Source: Euperipatoides rowelli | Taxonomy: Eukaryota > Onychophora > Udeonychophora > Euonychophora > Peripatopsidae | Assembly (NCBI GenBank): GCA_003024985.2 | Contig: PXIH01S0010562.1 | DNA: 10,119 bases | Direction: 5' to 3' (one strand) | Shown here: positions 1 to 8,015 of the stretch, piece by piece | How positions within the stretch are numbered: the first letter of the stretch is position 1 | Layout of the letters: each line of letters opens with the position of its first letter | Made by a program: the position numbers and the translations under genes | The notes under the pieces: model-generated | Database searches by the model: none | What the model saw: the letters and a program-made list of their open reading frames with translations, nothing else | What the model was told of the DNA's origin: nothing

Positions 1-3000
1 CGATGAATTCAAGCTTTTCATGCCGCCATTACTATAGACATAATTTAATGCAAAAGAATAGACTAATCCGATTAGGCGAAAGTCCACCACATTTATAAAA
101 TAAAAACCAAATAATGAGTGAAATCAGAATTAAAAGAAATAATTCATTAATTATATATTCTTACTTTTGAATATATAATTTAAAAATAATTAACGATCAG
201 AAACTATTGAAAGGAACAAGCAACATAGGCCTTCAAAGTTTGCCTAGTTCACGCTACAGAGAAGAAAAACTGAACCCTAGAAATCCACTGCAAAAATTAG
301 TTGACCAAAAGATGTCATTGTTATCCCAATATGTTCTTTAAAAGATAAGTGAAAAAATTATAACTTGCAAATCAAAAAAAAAATACAAACAAAAGCTATG
401 TACAAGTAAAGACTAAGCAGCCATTGTAGGCGCTAATTCATCATTAGTTAGTTAGTTCTCTAAGAAATAACTAAATTTCTCAGAGTGAGGTGAAAGGTGA
501 ATGACTTTCTTAGTTTAATACAGTATCTTACATATTCATTTAGCCAACCAGAAAGTACTGGGGAGGGAGGGGGGATATACAGCATGAAGTGATTATTATA
601 GAAGCAGTGTAGCATGCTTTCTGGTCAGCAATTTAAAATAATGGCAATTAAAGAAAAAGTTGGATTTTTATGTTTTTAGTTTTATTTCTAAAATGCATTT
701 CATTTTGTTGAATTCATACGATTAATAATGTTTTAAAATATTAAAATATATAAAAATGTATTTTCTGCTTATTTTTATACATTTGACAGAGGGCGCTAGA
801 TGATGATTTTGATGTGACTTTAACTATGGAGCATTATATTAGTACGGTAGGCCAATCTGTGTTGCAACAATACAAAATATTTTACCATCCCCCCCCCCAC
901 CCAATCTTACCCTGAATAAATAAATTTAAAATATTTAATGCTGCAAAAATATTTATTTATCTTTTAGTTTTCATAACTTGTTTGGATTTAAAAAAAAAAA
1001 AATTGTGAAAATAAAATCGCCTACAAATGTTAATCCATATTCCCATTCATTTGAAGTATTGCGGAGATTAATAACTTATAGAATGCTTGTATATAATGTT
1101 GCATTTATTTCTCGTTTTTTAGTATAGAGTTTTAAAGTCAAAAGCATTCATAAATTAATAAAAATTAATTTATGTTATTACATTATGAATTGTTTTGAAT
1201 AGATGCAACATATTATATTTAACTGCATTTGTTTCCAAGCTGAATGTAGGATTTCACTTTTGGCACTGATTGTGTATGTGGGGAGGGATAACTTCATTAT
1301 TGTTTTCATATGGGGAAGGGTACTGGGAGAATCTTTTTGATCAAGTATTGTATGTCTAATCCTGATTGTAAATTTATAACAATATACTATTTGTACAATA
1401 CAAGTATGTTTTTTTTATCAAACTATATTATATTGTGTCAAATGCTCTAAATACATTTTTATTCTTTGAACATGGGTTGGGAGAGTTACCTTGTTTTTTC
1501 TAGCACCACAGTTTCCACAAAATGTTTTTGTTGTTTTGTAACCTGGCATACCCTAAGATGACTCATCTGGATTTTTTTATGAACAAATACAAATGTTATA
1601 GATTACAGGCATTATATTTGTGTTTTTAAAACCTCTATACTACTAACAGACTGCTTTGCATTCCTATGATGAGATCAGATGACAATCTAAGGTGGCTAAT
1701 TGTCATTCATGCAATGAATGACTCTTTATTTATATATATTTTATCTTTATATTAGCAGAACCCATATCCATTACCGTATTCTATTCACTTGCTAGTAGCT
1801 CCTTATTTTTTCCACTGTATTGGAGTTTTAAAACTTTTTTAGCTTATATATTTTTTTATCTCTTCACTGTTATAAATATTACACAAGGACTAATAAATAT
1901 GCTGGTACTTAAAAAAAAACAGGCTTAATGTGGATGTGCTTGCGCAATTGCTTGGTTTTAACCATATAAACATTTTGTTTTTAGAATAAATGAATTTATA
2001 TTTATCAATTTCACTTTCTCACACACTATTTCCAATGGAAAAATTGTCCTTTCTTTATCAATCCATATATCAGTCTGACTATTGTTGAAAATGATTCAAT
2101 TTATATTAAGCTTTGATAGAAAGTTTTACTAGTGCTTATTTTTAAATCCAATTTATCCAAGGCTGCCAAAAATAGGACCAAACATGCTTGATTTGTATAA
2201 ACTTCTTAATGTAAGAAATAAGCCACAATAGGGTTATTAATATTGTATATAAAACTATTATAGTGTCAGAAATCTGTATAAATATTATAATTACCGTATA
2301 TTATAATTTTGTTTTACTTAAATGCTTCATTTATATTAATCATAATTCTGATGGTTTGAATTTTAGACTTTATTGAATTTCCACAAGAAATATTAGGTTA
2401 AGAGTAACGATTCTGCCAGTACCGGTACTTGTTTTTTTTAATTTAAGCAAAGTTTTTAAAAACAACTTATTTTTATCATTATTATTAAAGAGCTTTTAGG
2501 GCTTTTTATACCATTGAATTTTGTGTAAAAAAAATAGATGTACTTCAATCTGTTACATTCATTGGACGAAGGTGGGATTACTTCTAGAATTACATGATCT
2601 TTCTCAACTTAGATAAATTTAGTTTTAGGGTCAAATAAGTGTAACATAGTGATAAAATAAGATTCCATAAATATTTGTTTGTAAGCTGCTATAGGTTTAC
2701 ACAACAAAGTGGATTTTTAAAAATATACATTTCAAACTAGTATTTGAGAATAATTTTTCAAAGTTATATTTTTATTTAGAATCTATTTTAAATTAAAAAT
2801 GGTATACTTACTTATCCTATCAATGACTCCATTATGCAGCACTTTTCACGAGCATGACCCTGAACTTTTGTTAATAAATCATCCTATCTAATTGTTAAAT
2901 CCTATAATATGTTGATGATGAAATAACAACTACCTCCTTTTATTATCTTCCTTGATTGATATTATTGCTTACATGTCATTTGTTTAAATTTTCATCTTTT

Positions 3001-3066
3001 GATAGCTGTATATTGATATTAAGAAATTATTGTCATTTTGTTACAAGATTGTATTTATTTCTTTAG
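1..3066. other. Non-coding sequence, probably intron, upstream of the first exon
   Basis: No frame here holds a convincing exon and no splice-bounded coding stretch is visible. The sequence is A+T-rich with long A and T runs. It contains a perfect 12-bp hairpin (149-160 with 169-180), an 11-bp hairpin (1149-1159 with 1164-1174), a 9-bp hairpin with a 3-base loop (1702-1710 with 1714-1722), a G-rich patch at 560-574 and a C run at 889-898. By position it is the intron before the 3067 exon. Under the reordering proposed in the findings, its 5' neighbour would be the piece now at 3990-7264. An unseen short exon or a control element cannot be excluded. Confidence 0.7.
149..180. repeat. Perfect 12-bp A+T-rich inverted repeat
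   Basis: The arms AATTATATATTC (149-160) and GAATATATAATT (169-180) are exact reverse complements around an 8-base loop. In sequence this A+T-rich such hairpins can arise by chance, and no function is implied. Confidence 0.6.
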
Positions 3067-3230
3067 TTGCAGCCTGAAACTCGTGCTGTTATTCGTTGGA
3101 TTATGGATTATCCTTTTGTGCTGTCTGCAAACATGCATGGGGGTGATTTGGTAGCTAATTATCCATTTGATGAAAGTCGCAGTGGTAAGCAGAATGAGTA
3201 TACTGCAGCTCCTGATGATGAAATTTTCAG
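3067..3230 (+). CDS. CPE: Internal exon of carboxypeptidase E-like metallocarboxypeptidase (third zinc ligand)
   Basis: This is an internal exon of 54 complete codons plus two bases, starting [11 protein letters not shown] and ending APDDEIF. It follows a pyrimidine-rich tract and TTTAG acceptor, and ends at the donor AG|GTAATT, so the upstream intron is phase 0 and the downstream intron phase 2. Exon residues 20-28 read SANMHGGDL; the His of HGG is the third zinc ligand of M14 carboxypeptidases (His196 in carboxypeptidase A numbering). The stretch [12 protein letters not shown] and the later PDDEIF match carboxypeptidase E better than the N, M or D members as I recall them. The family removes C-terminal Lys or Arg, and CPE does so from prohormone intermediates in secretory granules. 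A second acceptor CAG ends at 3072 and would drop the first two residues; the Leu before Q/A-P-E-T is conserved in CPE, so I start at 3067. The first zinc motif (HxxE), the catalytic Glu and the transthyretin-like domain are not in the window. The exon lies before, not after, its expected upstream neighbour at 5304-5462. Confidence 0.93.
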
Positions 3231-3988
3231 GTAATTTTTTTTTAATCTTAAAAACCTAATAATGGTAACATTCATACAACTGTTAAATAAATAAAAGTAG
3301 AAAGTCGAAAAATACCTCTGCTGGTTGTTGGGAAATTTTTAGATTATTGCTTAAAAGCTGGAAACCTTTTTTTATTACTTAAGTTAAATGAGATATATTG
3401 AAACAATAAAATGGTTGTAAAATAGCCTATTCTAACAAAATGTGGAAATAATTTATTTTATTCTTATTAAAATTTAAAATAAGCATAAATAAAATTTGAA
3501 ATTTACAGTACGGTAAGCAAACTAATATTTACAGTTTGATCTTTCATTTTCTTTGATGAGTGTATTTGTGGAAGGATGTCAAGTTTTAATCTTGGAGCGA
3601 GCGCGCTGTCGTAAATTTTACGACAAATTCATTTTTTATAAAATGTGTTTGTGTATGGTCTTGTGGATTTATCTCTGCCTTCTATTCCTAAAACTAACTC
3701 CCCACTACAATATTGGTAGGTCTTTACCATGCACATAGCTCATTTTATAGCTATTTTTTTTTAAATTATATGTAAAACGATGTCCAGACATAAATTTTAC
3801 GACACGCGCAAGCTGATGTAATAATATTGAATTTCAGGTATCGTAATACAAATATAAACATTTAGGAATAAATTTATATATTTTTAAAATCAGAATTTAA
3901 TGCAGATTTTAAAAATAAAAACCAAAAAATTCTATCTCTAACAACACATACAGTAATGAAAAATGTAAAATAAACTGGCTTTTTTTTT
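3231..3988. other. Non-coding sequence after the 3067 exon, up to the first N
   Basis: It begins with the GTAATT donor of the preceding exon. No continuation of the carboxypeptidase is found here; the next expected coding block after PDDEIF does not appear. The frame open at 3553-3738 has no recognisable family and overlaps a possible inverted-repeat element. The stretch ends in a T run at the N at 3989. Confidence 0.7.
3596..3809. mobile_element. Possible small inverted-repeat (MITE-like) element
   Basis: The left end GCGCGCTGTCGTAAATTTTA (3601-3620) matches the reverse complement of the right end TAAATTTTACGACACGCGC (3791-3809), apart from two one-base indels. G+C-rich inverted ends around about 170 bp of non-coding A+T-rich DNA suit a non-autonomous DNA transposon. 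The left end is also nearly palindromic in itself (TGTCGTAAATTTTACGACA, 3607-3625). A related core, TCGTAAAAATTACGACAC, occurs at 7974-7991. I see no clear target-site duplication and cannot assign a superfamily. Confidence 0.45.
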
Positions 3989-3989
3989 N
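3989..3989. other. Single N: probable contig join
   Basis: One ambiguous base follows a run of nine T. It could be a miscalled base. However, two other single Ns in the window border identical sequence, and the exon order is wrong across this point, so a scaffold join between separate contigs is more likely. Confidence 0.6.
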
Positions 3990-4015
3990 AACACCACTTA
4001 AAGTTTCTAAAAATA

Positions 4016-4400
4016 GTTCCCGTGCCGATCTTTTAAGCCCGTGGCATGGGCAATTGGGCATCCAATCTTTTTTTAATATATCATAGTGATCTAAGAAGAG
4101 AACAAAAGAAAGTTTTGAATAAGCCCATTAGATGGCGCTGTTACTGGCTCCGGAAGATGTATTCCAATTAGTATATAGGATTGTAATATTGTGTGTGACA
4201 TTACCCTTTACTAATAATGTACGCAAGTTTGCACACCAAAGCTTGTCACCAAACCTTTACCCTGAATCACGCTACCTCTACGCAAATGCCATGATTTTCT
4301 TTTACAATATTTTTACCTCATGGAAAACGCAATTGACGGAAAGACATGGAAATAACTGTGCTCCCGATTTAGGTTTTCTCAAGCACTTCATAACATACCG
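4016..4400. other. Less A+T-rich island, possible repeat or pseudogene fragment
   Basis: Base composition changes noticeably here. Clusters such as CCCGTGCCGATC, GCCCGTGGCATGGGC and GATGGCGCTGTTACTGGC are unlike the surrounding introns. A frame starting with ATG is open at 4132-4455 (107 codons), but its C-terminal third is plain minisatellite. The translation shows no family I recognise, no motif and no splice-bounded similarity to the carboxypeptidase. I read it as the remnant of an inserted repeat, next to the minisatellite that follows. Confidence 0.35.
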
Positions 4401-4800
4401 TAATATATTATTGCAATATATTGACTTTTATTGGATACAGTTGCTTATTATCTAATTTCATACTATCTGGAATATAATATATTATTGCAATACATTATTG
4501 AAATTTGAAATATATAGACTATTATTGAGTAAGCCTACAGTTGATTATTATCTGATATAGTCTATTGACTATTATTATTGGATACAGTTGATTACTATCT
4601 GATATAATTTAAGACTATCTGGAATATAATGTATTATTCCAATATACTGACTATTATTGGATACAGTTGATTATTATCTGATATATTACAATATATTGAC
4701 TATTGATTTAGTTGATTATTATCATATGATATATCCTAATTTAATACTATCTGGAATATATTATTGCATATATATTGATTATTATTGGATACTTTTGGTT
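4401..4800. repeat. Degenerate minisatellite, period about 70-90 bp
   Basis: The blocks TATTATTGCAATATATTGAC, GACTATTATTGGATACAG, TTGATTATTATCTGATATA and ACTATCTGGAATATA recur in this order about five times with partial deletions. ACTATCTGGAATATA is seen at about 4463, 4614 and 4746, and TTGGATACAG at about 4431, 4578 and 4658. Units differ in length and some are truncated, so the array is old or expanded by slippage within units. The last unit decays near 4800. Confidence 0.75.
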
Positions 4801-5303
4801 AGTATTTTATGTGATTTTGCAAATAATTGATTATTTTACTACCGTACCTATTATCAATTTCTCAAGCTGGAGACAGTTTTTTTTTTATTATTCAAAATAT
4901 TAAGAATACTAACTTGTTTTTACTTCTTTTTAGGTAATTTCAATTATTTTGAAGAAAACAGATGCATTTTATTTTTTATTATTAAAAAGTTAACTCAGGC
5001 AAATTTTCGATAAAAAAAAAATTTATTTAGGCCTACAATGTTATTTAAAAAAAAAAATTATAAATGTCATTTTCTTTTTTTTAGCAATATAAAATTAAAA
5101 ATAACAAAAAAAAAACATTTTGTTTTTACACATTGTTTTTCAAAATAAATAGTTGGTTAAGTCGCTAATGAAGCGAATGAAACATTTAAAAGGAATTGAA
5201 TATAAAAATGTTTTTTTAACAATTAACAATTTGTACAGCATTATATGTGTTATTTAGATTTTTGTAAAATTATAAATTATTGCTTTATCTATTCTTTTAT
5301 AAG
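4801..5303. other. A+T-rich intron before the second exon
   Basis: The stretch consists of long A and T runs with no coding signal. It ends with the pyrimidine-rich tract CTTTATCTATTCTTTT and acceptor ATAAG at 5299-5303, directly before the exon. TACCGTA occurs at 4840-4846 and TTAGGCCTAC near 5027. Confidence 0.7.
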
Positions 5304-5462
5304 GTTGGTAAAAGAGACTGGACAATAGGGAGAGCTAATGCCAATGGGGTAGACTTGAATAGAGATTTCCCTGACCTGAATCGCATCATCTACAGCAATG
5401 AAAATCACCATATTTTAAGAAACAATCATTTATTAAGTCAATTGAAGCATCTTGATCATGAA
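5304..5462 (+). CDS. CPE: Internal exon of carboxypeptidase E-like metallocarboxypeptidase (substrate-binding Arg and Asn-Arg)
   Basis: This is an exon of exactly 53 codons, from VGKRDW to KHLDHE, with a good acceptor (TTTTATAAG|G) and the donor GAA|GTAAGTG; both flanking introns are phase 0. Residues 9-10 (GR) and 19-20 (NR of DLNRDFPDL) match the substrate-binding Arg127, Asn144 and Arg145 of M14 carboxypeptidases (carboxypeptidase A numbering). The arrangement VGR-N-DLNRNFPDL-R-I-Y-NNHLL is that of carboxypeptidase E. One difference is Asp where LNRNFPD is usual. In the family this block lies directly before the LxPETxAV block, which here is the 3067-3230 exon, and the end ([11 protein letters not shown]) joins LQPETRAV in phase with only about three residues fewer than vertebrate CPE at that place. 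Upstream coding exons are not in the window. The exon is therefore real, but its genomic position relative to 3067-3230 is reversed. Confidence 0.93.
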
Positions 5463-5829
5463 GTAAGTGAAATTATATATGTATTGTTCTTATTGTTTGT
5501 TATCTATTTTAAAATATAAGAATTAGGCCTAAATAAAAAACATTACATTTAGGTTACAGTAATGAAAATATTTTTAACTCCTTGTACTATTGCTTAAATT
5601 TAATATTTTTTTAAAAAATTTTACTAAATAAATTATTCATCCAAAAAATGTTGCTTTTAATTCTAATGAATGAAACTTTATCATTACTGAATATCTTGTT
5701 TATTTCCAAATATGAGAAAATTGATTCATATCAACTATTAAAAGCATTTTACTTTTAGCAATTTTTTCTACTGTATCAACTAAATTTGAGCCATGAATTT
5801 GTAATATGGTGTTATAGTGAATACATTAT
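5463..5829. other. A+T-rich intron after the second exon
   Basis: It begins with the strong donor GTAAGTG. Beyond that I see only A+T-rich sequence with the palindrome TTAGGCCTAA at about 5523-5532. No coding or structural feature is evident. Confidence 0.65.
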
Positions 5830-6015
5830 TATCAATCTCATGATTACTATTACCGTATTATTATTTATCATTACTTGAAAAAATTCCAACAGCAAAAATG
5901 AAATCAAAAGTATTGCAGTGAATAGCACAAATAAATACAGTAAATGTTTATTCACAATAAAATTATTTTTTATTTATATAAATTCCCTTTTCTTGCCTAG
6001 GCCTTTTGTGTTTCC
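5830..6015. repeat. Long inverted repeat, left arm
   Basis: The part from 5901 to 6013 matches, in reverse complement, 6771-6886. Shared blocks include GCACAAATAAAT, AAATGTTTATTCACAATAAAA and CTTGCCTA, and the arms differ by scattered substitutions and short indels (about 80% or more identical by eye over about 110 bp). A weaker match continues to about 5830 through ATT-rich sequence (ATTATTATTTATCATTACTTGAAA). With its partner it frames about 750 bp, the form of a foldback or long-TIR transposable element, or of two oppositely oriented copies of one dispersed repeat. Confidence 0.75.
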
Positions 6016-6063
6016 TTTATATACTGTATATAGTTTTACCTATTAGGGACAACCTGGTTTTGA

Positions 6064-6091
6064 GTGTGTGTGTGTGTGTGTGGGGGGGGGG
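6064..6091. repeat. GT microsatellite followed by a G run
   Basis: About nine GT units run from 6064 to 6081 and are followed by ten G. This is a simple sequence repeat lying between the inverted-repeat arms. Its length in the assembly should not be trusted. Confidence 0.9.
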
Positions 6092-6650
6092 TGTTAAAAA
6101 AAAGTTACCGGTAGCTGTCAGCAATGTCAATTATTATTATTAATTATTAAAAATTTAAGGTGAATAAGAATAGTTTCTTTTATCACCAATATTAAAATGT
6201 TGGGATTAATTAGAGCCTTCAGAATTAAGATAAAAATCACGTTTATTCTTGAATTCATTTAAGCTTGCTGCATTGACTACCATATCTCATAAGATAGCCC
6301 ATTCCAGGAACGAATTTCCCTATATAGATAAGACGATAGACCCTGAGAAGTTTTTTTTAAAGGTTTATTATTTCAATTTCTTTTGTTTTTTTAATTATAT
6401 ATGGAGTAACATGAGATATGCACAACAGTAAACACTTCCCAATATATGAGTATGGAGGCTCCTATTCTAGCCATAATAGGATTTTATTGCTATTTTTTTT
6501 TCCTGCAATGGGGAATTAAAATTTTTAAGGCTTTAATTTCTATTTTGAAAAAAAATAAACCCATAAACAATGTAGGATGTTGAAGTTAAAAAATAATGTA
6601 TTCTATTAAAACATTTGTGTATAAATTTTTTAAATAATAATAACCAATTT
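6092..6650. other. Spacer between inverted-repeat arms, no gene
   Basis: A frame is open at 6249-6431 and the segment 6255-6350 is somewhat less A+T-rich. Its translation has no recognisable family and it lacks splice signals in a sensible place. It may be the worn remnant of an inserted element. The rest is A+T-rich, with TACCGGTA at 6106-6113. Confidence 0.5.
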
Positions 6651-6760
6651 CAAAATACGGGACATTTTAGCATTCTAACAACATTTGTCGGGACAAGGGG
6701 ACACATCTCTAAAATACGGTCCAATCCCTTATAATACGGGACGTCTGGGATCACTACTAA
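6651..6760. repeat. Dispersed-repeat fragment with repeated AATACGG boxes
   Basis: AATACGG occurs three times in about 85 bp (6654, 6712, 6733), twice as AATACGGGAC, together with GTCGGGACAAGGGGACAC and GGGACGTCTGGGATCACT. This CG-containing, G+C-richer patch stands out from its surroundings. Read on the minus strand (GTGATCCCAGACGTCCCGTA) it resembles, from memory only, non-autonomous repeats with a CCAGACGTCCCGTAT-type end seen in many animal genomes. I cannot name the family. Confidence 0.4.
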
Positions 6761-6765
6761 TGATT

Positions 6766-6955
6766 GTAAGAACACAAATAGGCAAGGAAATGGAATCTAC
6801 TGTATATAAATTAATAAAAAAAATAGTTTTATTGTGAATAAACATTTATTTATTTGTGCCATTTACTGCGATACTTTGGGATTTCAATTATTACTTATTA
6901 TTATTTATGATTATTATTTATTAATATTATTATTATTTATTATTATAATAATGTT
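6766..6955. repeat. Long inverted repeat, right arm, ending in ATT-rich sequence
   Basis: 6771-6886 is the reverse-complement partner of 5901-6013, with AACACAAATAGGCAAGG at its inner end and TGTGCCATTTACTGCGATAC further out. From 6889 it passes into a TTA/TTATT simple repeat up to about 6953, which pairs loosely with the ATT-rich outer part of the left arm. The outer boundary is therefore uncertain. Confidence 0.75.
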
Positions 6956-7031
6956 TTAGTGCATTTCCTTTAAATAATTATTTTAACAATTTTTTAATAT
7001 TCTTTATGATGTTTTTTTCTTCACATTTCAC

Positions 7032-7072
7032 TGAACTCAAATCTTAAAGGGGTTTCCTCAGATTTGAGTTCA
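7032..7072. repeat. Perfect 13-bp hairpin
   Basis: TGAACTCAAATCT (7032-7044) and AGATTTGAGTTCA (7060-7072) are exact reverse complements around a 15-base loop, which itself holds AGG and CCT able to pair. Mixed base composition makes chance less likely than for the purely A+T hairpins elsewhere. It could be the closed end of a small foldback element. There is no gene beside it for it to terminate. Confidence 0.6.
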
Positions 7073-7264
7073 AGTAAAATTACTTGTTAATCCCTCCTGT
7101 AAGTGCTGTGATAGTAAAAATCTAACTGCTGTTTTATAACATATAATAAATCACATTAAAAATCAATGAAAATTACAATATGAATTTTTTATGCAAATTA
7201 TTATAAATGGAACCAGGAGTCAAACTTTTAGTTAATGTAGCTTTTTTTTTTATGACTTCCAAAA

Positions 7265-7265
7265 N
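7265..7265. other. Single N: probable contig join
   Basis: The N lies just before a tandem repeat array, the kind of place where assemblies break. With the N at 3989 it brackets the 3275-base piece that carries the out-of-order exon. Confidence 0.6.
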
Positions 7266-7278
7266 TCTTTAGATATCA

Positions 7279-7910
7279 AAATTCTTGATAGAAAATAGAC
7301 AAGAAATACTATTTTTTTTTTCTATCTATCATTGATTTTAAAAAATATTTAACAATGTATTACCTAGACCTACAGTAAATACAAGTGTAATGAATGCCAA
7401 CATTTAGAAAAATAATCATTAAAAAAATCTTGTTTGTTGGAATTTTATTTTCTTTATATATTAACATTCCTGATAAAAAATAGACAAGAAATACCATTTA
7501 AGTTTTTTCCATTTGTTATAGAATTTGAAATATTTAACATAATGTATTATTTGAACATACAGCAAATACAAGGTTATAATGAATGCTGACATTTAGAAAA
7601 ATAATCATTTCTAAATGTCGGCATTCATTACACTTGTATTTACTGTATGTCTAGATAAAAAATCTGTCTGTTGGAATTTTTTTTCTTTATATATTAAAAT
7701 TCCTGATAAAAATAGAACAAGAAATACTATTTAAGTTTTTTCCATTTATTATAGAATTTGAAATATTTAACATAATGTATTATTTGAACATACAATAAAT
7801 AGACGGTTATAACGAATGTCGACATTTAGAAAAATAATCATAAAAAAAATCTCTTTGTTGGAAATTTTTTTTCTTTATATATTAAAATTCCTGATAAAAA
7901 ATAGAACATA
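7279..7910. repeat. Tandem array of a roughly 190-230 bp repeat
   Basis: Four partial or full units can be lined up. One full unit starts at about 7436 (GTTGGAATTTT), the next at 7670 and a last truncated one at 7857. The array is preceded by a 5'-truncated, diverged unit at 7279-7435. Shared blocks in order are TTTCTTTATATATTAA, ATTCCTGATAAAAA, TAGAACAAGAAATACTATTT, GAATTTGAAATATTTAACAT, AATGTATTATTTGAACATAC and GACATTTAGAAAAATAATCA. The 7436 unit is longer (234 against 187 bases) because it carries an inverted extra segment. No coding capacity is seen. Confidence 0.85.
7555..7650. repeat. Near-perfect hairpin with about 45-base arms inside the tandem array
   Basis: ACATACAGCAAATACAAG and onward (7555-7599) pairs with 7608-7650 across an 8-base loop (AATAATCA). 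There are only a few mismatches and one small length difference. The right arm is closer to the inverted form of 7371-7410, in the neighbouring unit, than to its own left arm, so it looks like an inverted partial copy of another unit joined on rather than a hairpin grown in place. Confidence 0.8.
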
Positions 7911-7973
7911 AATATTTGTAATAATTTCATCATTACACATATTTAGAAACTTTTATACATCGGATTCTATGAA

Positions 7974-7991
7974 TCGTAAAAATTACGACAC
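7974..7991. repeat. Short palindromic core like the ends of the 3596-3809 element
   Basis: TCGTAAAAATTACGACAC resembles the inner palindrome TGTCGTAAATTTTACGACA at 3607 and the right end at 3791. It lies just before the foldback at 8016-8197, whose TGCGCCAGCT also resembles GCGCAAGCT at 3805. Common origin is possible but unproven. Confidence 0.3.
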
Positions 7992-8015
7992 ACCACCACT
8001 CATGTTAAAAATTTC

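Noticed and set aside
560-574. G-quadruplex in the G-rich patch
   Set aside because: Only three separated G tracts of three or more; a four-tract fold would need a loopless split of the last run.
3553-3738. 61-codon open frame
   Set aside because: It runs through the inverted end of a possible MITE, has no motif and is of a length expected by chance.
4132-4455. 107-codon open frame as a gene
   Set aside because: No recognisable family; the last third is translated minisatellite; no splice or promoter support.
3067-5462. Tandem carboxypeptidase domains as in carboxypeptidase D
   Set aside because: It would allow a late exon of one domain before an early exon of the next, but only about 2 kb lies between them, and the remaining exons of the first domain and the N-terminal zinc-motif exons of the next are absent. 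Both exons also look like CPE, not different D domains.
6249-6431. 60-codon open frame
   Set aside because: No family recognised; the frame continues into T-rich sequence; no splice sites suit it. At most it is a worn repeat.
7279-7910. CRISPR-like array
   Set aside because: The units are long and similar along their whole length, with no unique spacers between short repeats, and the window is from an animal.
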